DNA of 64,000 bases from the NCBI RefSeq assembly GCF_905220365.1, contig NC_061153.1, forward strand, positions 3,182,001-3,246,000. Reading direction: 5' to 3'. Source of the stretch: Vanessa cardui (lineage: Eukaryota; Arthropoda; Insecta; Lepidoptera; Nymphalidae). Of this stretch, positions 51,348 through 60,838 are shown in pieces. The position numbers and the translations under genes were made by a program. A model generated the notes under the pieces. That model saw only the letters and a list, made by a program, of their open reading frames with translations. It searched no databases and was not told where the DNA came from. The first letter of the stretch is position 1. The number at the start of each line of letters is the position of its first letter.

Positions 51348-54300
51348 TCATTCACTCTCCAGTTGCTTCCTTTTCGCGTGCCATTTGTGCGCAAACACTT
51401 TCAACCTTCTAAAGCCGTCTTCGCTGTTTACCAGTTCTTGATAGTATGCGGGTCCTTCCACCGCTCTCCTCCAGTCACTTAGCATTTCAGATCTTTCGTC
51501 GGCGTAAAGCTCACATTCCCATAGGACGTGGTCACGGGTCTCTTCTACGGCGCCGCAGAAGCACGCCGCCTTCTCGCTTAGCGTCATGGCGTGCAAGCGC
51601 CCGTTGAAGCAGCCGTGTCCTGTCAACATCTGGGATGTTGCATAGTCCGGTTCTATCCATCCGAATGCTAATCTGTCGGCTACGATTGGAAAGAATTTCC
51701 TCAAGTCCTTACCGTTCTCACTGGAATTCCATCTGTCTTGCCACTGGGCAACGACAATCGCTGTAAGATCCCGTTTCTTACCTCTCCGCTCCCTGCCGGC
51801 CAACCCTCCGGCCTCCTGCGCGAATCGTCCCGCTCGTTGCACCTCTAAATCGGCCGGGAGCACCCCGGCAAGCACGGGCAATGCCGCAGTGCTAACCGAC
51901 CGATATGCCTTGGTCAAAAGAACCAGAGCCGGGCGCTGAGTCCGGAGCAAAGCGCTCCTCACGGCATAACTGGACGAGCGTCGCCACCATACAGCAGCAG
52001 CGTATGTCAAAACAGCAACGTAGGTCCCTGAGTACAGGACTCTAAGTGCTTTATACCTCATACCCCAGGTCGATGCCGATACTCTCGACATCTTCCCGAA
52101 ACAGTTTACGGCTCTTTGACCGGCAAATTGAGCATGCTGCACGTAGGAGCTAGCCTCGTCCATTACCACGCCCAACAATCTGGCACTGGCAACCTGAGCC
52201 AGAGAGACGCCATCCATGCGAATCGTTGGGGGGCGTTTAAATCTTCCCTTCATCGTAAGGGTCTGCGACTTGGCAGGAGAGAAGCTGAGACGGTTCCGAT
52301 ACCCCCAGTCGGACACCGCCTGGAGCGCCGACAGGGCATTACGCTCTATCGCCGCCCTGGATGGCGCCTCTATGACCAGGGTGATGTCATCTGCATATGC
52401 CAGCATGCTTACGCCTACTGGCAACGGCATCCGCAGGATGTCATCTAGCAGGATATTCCATAGGGTTGGCCCTAACACCGAGCCTTGGGGGCATCCCATG
52501 GTGGATAGCTTCCACACCACCCGGCCGCCCATGAAAATCCCGACGCGTCTGTTAGCAAAGTAACTCACCAAGATTTTATAAATATTTGGTGGACAACCAC
52601 TTTGCTTAACCTTCACGAGAACCATGGGCCACCAGGCGTTGTCGAAGGCCCCAGAAATATCCAGAAGAACTAGCTGCACATAGTTTTCCGCGGTGTTCTG
52701 GACTCGGTCCATTACAGCACTGAGTGCCGTCACTGTGGACCTTCCACGCGTGAAACCATGCTGCGCAGGTGACAAATTTCGGTGCAGGCAGGGAGCGCAG
52801 AAGACGATCAGTCTCTCCAAGATCTTCCCGAGTACCGGCAACAAGGTGACAGGTCTGTACGCCTTGGGATCCGAAAGCGGCTTGTCGTTACCCTTGGGAA
52901 TGACCACAAGCCTTCCAGTCTTCCAGATGGATGGGAATACGCCCTCTCTTATGCACGCGGAGTACATTCTGAGCATTTCCATTTCGCTGATTCTCCACGC
53001 GTGTCTTACAATCTTGGCTGTTATCCCATCCATGCCGGGTGCTGTGTTCGGTAATTCTTTGACAATCTCTCCAAGAGCTTTCCTAGTGGGTTCACTACAA
53101 TCCGTCCCTGAAGGGGCGCATGCAGCTGCTATCCTGACTTGCCGGTGGTATGGGGTGTCCCTGTCCGGATCGTCATCTGGGCATAGGATTCTTATTAGTC
53201 CGGTCATGGTTTCTTCCGCTGATTGGGTGTGCCCTTCGAACAGCTTCATGCCATGAATGAAGTTCGGGGGCGGGAGCACTCGGCCAGAGGCGGCGCGGTA
53301 CGCAAGTCCGTCGGGATCCTCATTTCCGGATTCTGCTATGCGTCGAAAGTGGGCAATCTCAGCGTCCTTCATTGCGGTCTTGTATTCGTTTCTTACTTGT
53401 CGCAATCTAGCCTTCTTCTTTTCTTCTTCCGCATCGTCGTCCACTTTTCGTGACTGCTGCCAGGCCCGACGAGCGCAGTATACGGCTCGTCGTAGCTTGT
53501 CGAGGTCAGGAGACCACCACTCATAGCCACCGGCGTTCCTCTTGCTGCGCGTCCCCAGACAGTCTTCCGCAGTCCATGTCAAGATTCTAGTGTACTGCTC
53601 GCATACTTCTTCTACTGGTCTTCTGAACTTCAGTCTCCCTATACGGTGCTGCAGGGTCACCTCGAAGGTTTCCCAGTTCACTCCGCGTTCTCGATATGAC
53701 TTCAGTTTATCTTCTGGCTTCTCCAACTGCGCGTCGATGTACGTTCTGTCAACCTCGACCATGTACGTGATCAGCTGGTGGTCACTAATGCTGGCGCCTT
53801 CGTTCACCCGCCACTCTAACACCGCGATGCCCCTAGTTGTTAACGTTAGGTCCACGTTGGAGTAACCATTGGGACTCTGGAACGTAGGGGGTTGACCTTC
53901 CTGGTTGTGTATCAGTAAGCCTCTTCCGAGGATGAATCCTTCCATCTGGTTTTTCCGATATTCAGAGTCCGCTCCTCGTCCTACATACTGACGTTGCTCG
54001 CAGTGCCAAAGCGGCGAGTGTGCGTTACTGTCCATGCCGATCAGTATCCTTTCTCCCGCCAGCCGATCAAGCACTTTGGTAAGGTGATCCAGGTGTCTCG
54101 AGATATCATGGCTGTATTGTCAGTATGCCGAAACCAGGTAGATACCTCGAACTCCCGTGTCCATGTGTGCGACCGCGCAGTATTCGTTGCTTAAGTGTTC
54201 CAGGAACGTTACAGCTGTGTTGGCCTTCATTATCAGTATTCCTGCCTTAGGGTTGTCTCCGCAATGGATGATCCTCTCGTTGGTGTAGTGTTCTTGAACG

Positions 54301-54410
54301 AGAACCAGATCCAATCCTAGTTGGTTCGCAATAACTGATATCTCTGTAGTGGCCGCCGCTGAACCCTGGAGATTTAACTGCCCCACACGAAGTACTGCCG
54401 ATTCACCCAT
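51348..54410 (-). pseudogene. R1-like ORF2 (endonuclease-reverse transcriptase), one nonsense codon
   Basis: About 1,020 codons. The endonuclease starts MGESAVLRVGQLNLQG. A TGA at 54122-54120 replaces a Cys codon found in the truncated copies; the frame is then open for 908 or more codons: GMDSNAHSPLWH, SISDHQLITYM, linker GYEWWSPDLDKLRR. The reverse transcriptase has TAPGMDGI, KAYRPVTLLPVLGK, GFTRGRSTVTALS, LDISGAFDNAWWP, GCPQGSVLGPTLWN and catalytic YADD near 52390. The thumb has YAAAVWWRRSS. The C-terminus has LTGHGCFNGRL and the zinc motif CFCGAVEETRDHVLWEC. There is no RNase H. It is the most complete R1-like ORF2 in the window. Confidence 0.88.
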
Positions 54411-55839
54411 ATTGGGTCATATTCGCCGCCTGTCTTTCAGCGTGTATGCGGGCAGGGCATGTGAGTGCCGCTGTAAAGTGTCCATCTGCATTCGGCCTCT
54501 TGAACCTCTTGCAGGTAGCACAGCACCTGGACTCAGCCTTGCATTCGTTGGCCTTGTGGCCCACCTCTCCGCATCTGCTGCACACCACGTTTGCCGACCT
54601 GCAATGTTTCTCCGGATGACCGTATTGCTGGCACTTCATACAGCAGGTCAGCCGAACGAAGTCGCAGACCTCAGCCTCGTCCCAGCCGATGTATACTCGG
54701 TGCAGGCTCACCAGCTTATCCCTAAGAGATGAGCTGCACTCGAGCACCACCGTGGTGCGGCCTCCTTCTTTGCGGCCTTTCTTGAAAGCCACCCGGCATT
54801 GGCTGAGCATTTTGTCTTTGGGCCAGTTGGGGTCCTCCGCCAAGTTGATCCGGTGGAGATCCTCCAATAGTTCCGCCTCTGAGGGGTCTGACCTCAGGTT
54901 CCGGATCGCCACGAGGGGTTTCCTCCCTTTCGGGTCCGTCACCTTCAGTGTTGGTGGGGCCGCCTCCTTTAGCTTCCTGGCGGCCTCCACCGACCGCGTC
55001 TGCACTGCTACTCCTCCATTAGCCACTGCCGACACCCTCTGGCACTGCACTCCATGTGCTCCTGGCTTTATCGCCTTCTGCAGCTCCTTCTTGGTGTCCT
55101 CCGACGATTTGATTTCCTCCGTATTTGGGTAGAACAGCACGGTTGGTCCGCGCTGTTCTAGTGCTATTTCCGGCTTCCCTTTTGGGAGTTTCAGTTTGGC
55201 CGAATAGCTGGTTTCCATCGTCGCCGTTGGTATCTTTTCAGCTGCACTGACAGTTGCCATGGAGGCAATCTTCAGCTCCAACTTTCCCAATTCGCTCTCC
55301 TTTTCTAGCAGCCTTATGTTAAGCGCAGCCACTACTGCCAGGATGTCCTGGCTGTTGTTGGCGATGCTGGACCTGTCCGCCTGGTTGAGTTTGTTGGCAG
55401 CATTGGCCACCGATCCGATACCCCTCAGGGCCACCCGCACCCTTTCCATTAGCTGGACGCAGTCAAGTTCCGGCAACGATTCTCCCTGTTCTGTTCCGGC
55501 GACCGGTGGCCGGCGCGCCTCTGGCTGCGATGCCACAGGCGCGCTAGCCATTGGGGCCGGCTTTCCTTTTAACGTCGGGAACTCTTCCTTCTTTTTTGCC
55601 GTCATTTGTGTCCTGCGTCGCGTCGCCTCCTGGACCTCCTGTGGTGACGCTAGGGGTCGCTTACCCGCCTGCGTCTGCCTCTCCGCCGTGGGGGGCGCCT
55701 GGCTAACTCCACTGGGTGGGGTCCGAGGGGTAAGGGAGGAACGAGCCCTCATCTGCTCCTCCATCAATAGGAGTTCGTCCCGCTTCCTCATATACTCTTC
55801 CTCTAATTCTCTACTTCGCCCGTCGTCGTCGTCCGCCAT
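54403..55839 (-). CDS. R1-like ORF1 (gag-like) protein, intact
   Basis: 478 residues. The N-terminus is acidic then helical (LEEEYMRKRDELLLMEEQM), followed by a Pro/Thr-rich linker, and a region around residues 130-190 predicted helical (LLEKESELGKLELKIASM). A folded domain with VLFYPNTEEIKSSEDTKKEL and a LEDLHRINLAEDPNWPKDK segment follows. Zinc knuckles near residues 412-465 are CMKCQQYGHPEKHC, CSRCGEVGHKANEC and a third variant, CCATCKRF...CP. It is expected to bind element RNA in the nucleus or cytoplasm. The stop overlaps the ORF2 start by eight bases (ATGGGTGA), suggesting coupled termination and restart. Confidence 0.88.
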   Translation of the reverse strand: MADDDDGRSRELEEEYMRKRDELLLMEEQMRARSSLTPRTPPSGVSQAPPTAERQTQAGKRPLASPQEVQEATRRRTQMTAKKKEEFPTLKGKPAPMASAPVASQPEARRPPVAGTEQGESLPELDCVQLMERVRVALRGIGSVANAANKLNQADRSSIANNSQDILAVVAALNIRLLEKESELGKLELKIASMATVSAAEKIPTATMETSYSAKLKLPKGKPEIALEQRGPTVLFYPNTEEIKSSEDTKKELQKAIKPGAHGVQCQRVSAVANGGVAVQTRSVEAARKLKEAAPPTLKVTDPKGRKPLVAIRNLRSDPSEAELLEDLHRINLAEDPNWPKDKMLSQCRVAFKKGRKEGGRTTVVLECSSSLRDKLVSLHRVYIGWDEAEVCDFVRLTCCMKCQQYGHPEKHCRSANVVCSRCGEVGHKANECKAESRCCATCKRFKRPNADGHFTAALTCPARIHAERQAANMTQYG

Positions 55840-55867
55840 GACACAGATAAATCAGTAATAGACAACA

Positions 55868-56180
55868 AATGTCAGACGTCAACGTCTATGACAACGTCAG
55901 CGTCAACGCCAGTGACAGCGTCAACGTCAACGCCAATGACAGTGTCAACGTCAACACCGACCCAAACGTCAACGTCAACGTCAGCGTCAGACGTCAACTG
56001 TCACACGTCAACGTCAACGTCAACGTCAACGCCAGACGTCAACGTCAACGCCAAACGTCAACTGTCACACGTCAACGTCAGTTGCCAATGTCAGTGCCAA
56101 CTGTCAACGCCAACGTCAAACGTCAACGTCAAAGTTAAACTTCAACGTCAACGTCAACGCCAAACGTCAGAAGTGGCAGC
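55868..56180. repeat. Degenerate hexamer array (GTCAAC)n
   Basis: Dozens of GTCAAC/GTCAAA/GCCAAC units, with ACGTCAACGTCAAC repeats, just upstream of element B ORF1. Open frames across it (Val-Asn or Ser-Thr repeats) are by-products. It could be a 5' UTR tandem repeat with promoter function or a minisatellite into which B inserted. Confidence 0.85.
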
Positions 56181-56600
56181 TGTCAATGCGACAGGTGACA
56201 GCCGGGAAAAATAAATAAAATGAGGGTAGCACAAATTCCGCACGCGCCGAAATACCCTCAATTATGCGCCACGTGCCACAATTGTTTAACCTAATATCGA
56301 AAAAAGGTTAATTATAATTAAATATATTATAAATACCTTTTTCTTGTATTATACTCTCTATCGTATCTGCAGTCAGATACAACTATCCAATTCTGCACGG
56401 CGATATACACCACGTGCCTGGTCACCACGTGGTGGGCGAAAGTTGCCAAAAAACAGGCACAAACTTTCACAAATTCACTATTTCACTTTATAAACAGAAA
56501 ATACTTGTAATGAATTACAATAAATGAAAGAAAGCACAAAGGAACACTCGAGATGACTATTTAATATAATAAATAAAACCACGAGCGCACCGAACACGTC
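56181..56600. other. Sequence between hexamer array and hairpin
   Basis: Non-coding, AT-rich in the middle. It includes CACGTGCCTGGTCACCACGTGGTGGGCG near 56412, where CCACGTGG is a short palindrome. It is possibly the distal 5' UTR of element B. Nothing else recognised. Confidence 0.4.
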
Positions 56601-56647
56601 CGTCCGCTAGCGCAGTCGAACGCGAAGTTCGACTGCGCTAGCGGACG
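56601..56647. repeat. Perfect 21-bp hairpin at the boundary of the giant repeat
   Basis: CGTCCGCTAGCGCAGTCGAAC (56601-56621), spacer GCGAA, then its exact reverse complement (56627-56647). The right arm of the giant inverted repeat begins two bases later at 56650. Confidence 0.95.
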
Positions 56648-56649
56648 TC

Positions 56650-58055
56650 GACGACAGGGCAGCTGAGCCTGAACGATCTGCAGCCATTGGCAGACCGAAC
56701 TACCACGCCCGGCCTGATCGCTCCTTCGGAGCATCCTCCTTCGCTGGCCACAGCTGCCACCACCTCCTCCGACGACACCGAGTCGTCCAGATCCATGCAT
56801 CGACCTCGACGCATTTCGTCGGTCGATGGATCTGGACCTCGTCCGGGTTGAGGATGCTGCGGAGCTTTTCCGCAAGGGCATCCGCCGACTTCTCGGCGTC
56901 AGCGGTGCCCGGCGGAATCTCGAGCATCCGCGCTCCCGTTGCCACCGTTCTGGACCGGACCATCGTCAAGCCAACCTCGCTCAGCCTGATGTAACTTTTG
57001 GCCTGAGCCAGGACGGTCTCGTACTTCTCCTCTGCACCGGATCTTAAGGTGATCGTGATCACCGCGGTGCGAGGAGAGCGAAGCCTTTTGCGGGCCTTTT
57101 TCTGCTCTTTTGCCGTTGGGACGGTCTTCGGCGTCCCTGTCTTCGCCGGTTTTGTCGCCGTCGCCTTCTTGGGCGGCTTCGGGTTCGGCGGCTGCCGAAC
57201 AACAGTCGCCCAAGACACAGAAGAACTGCCCGGCTTCGGAGTCGGTGGTCGGAGTTTTCACCTCTCTGCCGTATCACATCCTTGTGTGGTATGTGTACCG
57301 ACTCCACTGTCCGCATACTGCAGACCGACGAGTCCGACTCGGAGAGTCGTTCAGGTCGGCCAGTAAGTCCCTCCTTCGTGCTATGGTCTTCGGTTCCAGC
57401 GCACGCCACCGGGGCGCACACCTCCACCACCATGTCGTCGTTGTCCGATCTTAAGGAGCTCGGATTCGTTTTGGGGTTTTTGTTTTGCTTATCATCCATA
57501 ACTAATCCCACGAGCATGGGGGAAGTGACGGTCCGCCCAGGTGGTGCCCCCTGTACCTGGGTAAGCCTTGCGTAACTCGTCGAGGGTGTCGGCCGGTACC
57601 CTGACGAGGATCGCGGTAGCGACTGAACATCCCATCAGCCATGCATCCCCTCGTGCCGCGTCGCCACTTGGGATTCGGGGTGATTTTTATAGAGGTTTTC
57701 TTCCTCACGGTCCGGCCAGTTAAGGCAAGACCCGCGGTCCCGCTCGAAGCCGCGAGACTTGTTCCACGACACCTCACTTAGCGGGATTACGCGTTACTCC
57801 TTCGACAAAACACAAAACATGTTATACACACCACAAACAAATTTTACAATTTCACACTAAAAACGTCACAACACAAACTCCCCTTTGCCACGAAGCCGCT
57901 CACACAGTCCACTCTGCTAATCAGAGAAGTACCATGAGCGGTCCGTGACATACCCTCCCCGTCAGTCTTAGCCGTTGCCGACGACAAAAGATCGTCGACA
58001 CCGTTGCCCAGGGTGCGCCACGAGGAGGCGACTGACATGCACCCCACCCCTCAGG
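56650..58055 (-). mobile_element. 5' part of R1-like element A with broken ORF1 (right copy)
   Basis: Mirror of 45220-46625, with the same ORF1 frames (57517-57059, 57218-56700, 56881-) and the same frameshifts. On this side the element is followed at 56649 by the hairpin rather than by a truncated element B. Confidence 0.75.
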
Positions 58056-58069
58056 AACCTAACCTAACC
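58056..58069 (-). repeat. Telomere-type (TTAGG)n run (right copy)
   Basis: AACCTAACCTAACC on the plus strand, mirror of 45206-45219. Confidence 0.85.
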
Positions 58070-59135
58070 TTTTTTTTTACCGTGACGGACTCCCCCGAGT
58101 CCGCCACTGGAAGCTAGGCGGCAGCGGGTGTAAGGTTCCGCTGCCGACTACGCTATGTCACGTCTGGGTAAAGCAGCAGCGGATTTAAAGGTCCGCCGCC
58201 GCTGTGTCAAATCAGGTCAAGGCAACCGGCCTAGATGGTCGCGGCGTCGTCGACCAGGTCTCCGTCGACGCAACGGGCGGGAGTTGGTGTCGTCCTCCTG
58301 CTGTCTTTCAGCCTTCTCCTTGGCGGACATTACGACCTCGCTGAAGGTTCGTAATGCGGCCCACGCCTCTTCGCTCGTGACCATTTTGTGCACTAAGGCC
58401 GGAAGCGAGATGTCTCCTCCAATAGCCGTGAACAGGGCTGCGCGAGGCTCCGCCCAGGCTGGGCACTCTGCGCGCGTGTGCTCGGCCGTGTCCACGGCTT
58501 CGTTGCCACAGTGGTGGCACGTCGTTGCAAAGGTATTTTCCAAAACACCCGTGGCCGGTCAGGAGCTGCGTCAGATGGTAAGAGAGTGGGCCGTGTTTGC
58601 GCTCGACCCACTTTATCAGAACAGGCCGAATGGCCGCCACGAGTTCCCCACTGGCATCCGGAACTCATAGCCGTTCTCTCCACCTCTCCAGGAGGCGATG
58701 TCGGGCCTCCTCCCTCCACCGCTGGACTTGGGGTGTATTCCCGCCTGCTCTTGCCGCCTTGACCCGCCAGTAGACGCTCGAGTTGATCTCGGCCTCGAGG
58801 TCCCATGGCGGGCTTCCGGACAGCAAGCCGGCCGCGGTGTATGACACCGTCCGGTACGCCCGAGCCGCCCTGAGCGCCATCGCCCGCTGCGGACGTCGCA
58901 GAGAGGCGACGTTGCGAGCGCTCAGAGCGTCCGCCCATATTGGCGCACCGTAGAGTGCCATCGAACGCACCACGCCGGAGTATAGACGCCTGCAGGAACT
59001 ACCTGGTCCACCTACGTTGGGCAGAATCCGCCCCAGCGCTCCGGCTGCAGCCACCAGTCTCGTGGCCAAGCGCCGGAAGTGCTCCTCGAACTTCCACCTG
59101 CCATCGAGGACATAAAAGCAAGGAGGCGTCCATTC
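58070..59135 (-). mobile_element. 3' end of R1-like LINE, element C (right copy)
   Basis: Mirror of 44140-45205: poly(A) at 58070-58078, 3' UTR and the ORF2 C-terminus (59141-58665 and following frames) with the same stops. Confidence 0.8.
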
Positions 59136-59377
59136 TGACAATTATGGCGGCCATCTTGGATAACTTTAGGCCTCGATAACTCGAGTTCTGGTTGTCCGAG
59201 GAATCTGGGGCTTGGAGCAGGATTGGTCCCTAGTTGTTCTCTTCAGGATAACAAATTCAAAATTTTTTTGGTTTTGGGCGGCCATCTTAAAAAAAAAAAA
59301 AATGGGACAGAATATCCAGACAGGGAGTATTATACCTATAAAAAGGACACTACAGGACAGGACGATCCAAAATTAAA

Positions 59378-60834
59378 ATGGCTCATTGCAACCTAGGGAG
59401 AGGTTTTTCCGCCACACAAGAATTCTTACATGCGGCCAGCAAAACTAACCTCTCCATTATACTTTTACAGGAACCATACGTTGGTTCAAAAGGAATGGTA
59501 TCATGTCGTTTTCCGGTGTACCAAAGAACCAACAATAGAACAAAGCCGGTAAAGTCTGCCATTGTGGTTTTCGATCCTAACCTAAACATAAATAGTACCT
59601 CTAGCTCCATATCAGAAAATATTGTTAGCCTTACTATAGATTTCGTTAAATTTAAAATAGGTTTAATATCGGTGTATTTTGAGGCAGACGAAGACATAGG
59701 TGCACAAATCGCTGATAAATCAACTCATAGAAAGAGCAATCAACTCATTAAGAACGCAACATGTCATCATAGCAGGTGACATAAACGCTAAAAGTCAATG
59801 GTGGGGCCATGATGCTGAGGATGACCGGGGCTCTGAATTTGCCAACTTTCTAGCAGCTAACGATTACGAGATCGCAAACATAGGAAACACGCCTACTTTC
59901 TACACAATCAGACGTAACATAGCGTACAAGAGCTGTATAGACATCACAACCGCAACCCAAAGTATCATACACCATATCGAGGATTGGAAGGTAAATAAGT
60001 CCATGGTAACGCCATCTGACCACAACCTTTGCATTTGGACTGCAACAATATAAATCTACAATTAGAAGAATATCAAGCAAATACAACACAACAAAAGCGG
60101 ACTGGCCTACTTTTAGGCTAGAACTAAGATCATTGGCTAATAACAAACTACCAACCGAGGAAACAATAGAAAACACCCGTTCAACCGAAGATCTTGAAGC
60201 ATTTGTTGAAGCCTACGAAGGAGCCATAAAAGAGGCTTGCGAAAAATCAATTCCTAAACTAGGACCATCCAAAGGAAAAGAGATTAATTGGTGGACTCCC
60301 GAACTTGATCTACTCAAAGCAAATGTGAATAGACTGCGCAGGAAGATCTCAAAAGCCAATCCATGGAGGAAAACATACATCGTAAAGCAGTACTTAGATA
60401 GCCTGGAGCAATACAAGGCTGCAATAGCGAGTCCATGTGGGACTGCGCCTACAGAATTATCAAATATTCTGATCGAACCCACGATGAATCAAATCTCAAG
60501 GGTATGGGGGACGTCGAACTTGCCCCCTAATAATCCGCAGATCTACTGGCAAAAACCTTCTATCCTTTAGATAATCAAGATGAGGATGACGAATACCATA
60601 AAAGTATCAGAAAGGAAGTAGCCAACCATATGAAAGACATCTTTAGCGCCAAAAGTGATCCACCGAGTAACCCATTCACTCACCAAGAGATACTTCATGT
60701 CCTGGACAATATTAGCCCATCAAAGGCTCCAGGTATTGAAGGTTTCACCGCCGATATCTGTAGAAACGCATATGAGGCATTACCCGCGATATTCCTGGGC
60801 ATTCTCAACAGATGTCTCTCATTAGGCTACTTTC
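59378..60834 (+). pseudogene. LOA-like LINE ORF2, first half (right copy)
   Basis: Mirror of 42441-43897, with the same frameshifts. One difference noted at 60119 (paired with 43156). It starts MAHCNLGRGF and ends in CLSLGYFL at the TTAA (60835-60838). Confidence 0.8.
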
Positions 60835-60838
60835 TTAA

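Larger units (their letters stand above)
51145..56600 (-). mobile_element. Near-complete R1-like LINE (element B)
   Basis: Intact ORF1 (55839-54403) and ORF2 (54410-51348, one premature stop), a 3' UTR of about 200 bp without a poly(A), and a 5' region with a hexamer array (55868-56180). The 5' limit is uncertain; a perfect hairpin at 56601-56647 marks a sequence break. R1 clade is inferred from the two overlapping ORFs, three CCHC-type knuckles in ORF1, a GAFDNAWWP motif in the reverse transcriptase and a C-terminal zinc motif without RNase H. Confidence 0.85.

Noticed and set aside
55868..56180. CRISPR-like array
   Set aside because: The units are 6 bp with no spacers and lie beside an insect retrotransposon.
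55869..56214. Two repetitive ORFs (Val-Asn and Ser-Thr rich)
   Set aside because: They are translations of the GTCAAC hexamer array in two frames, with no independent coding evidence.
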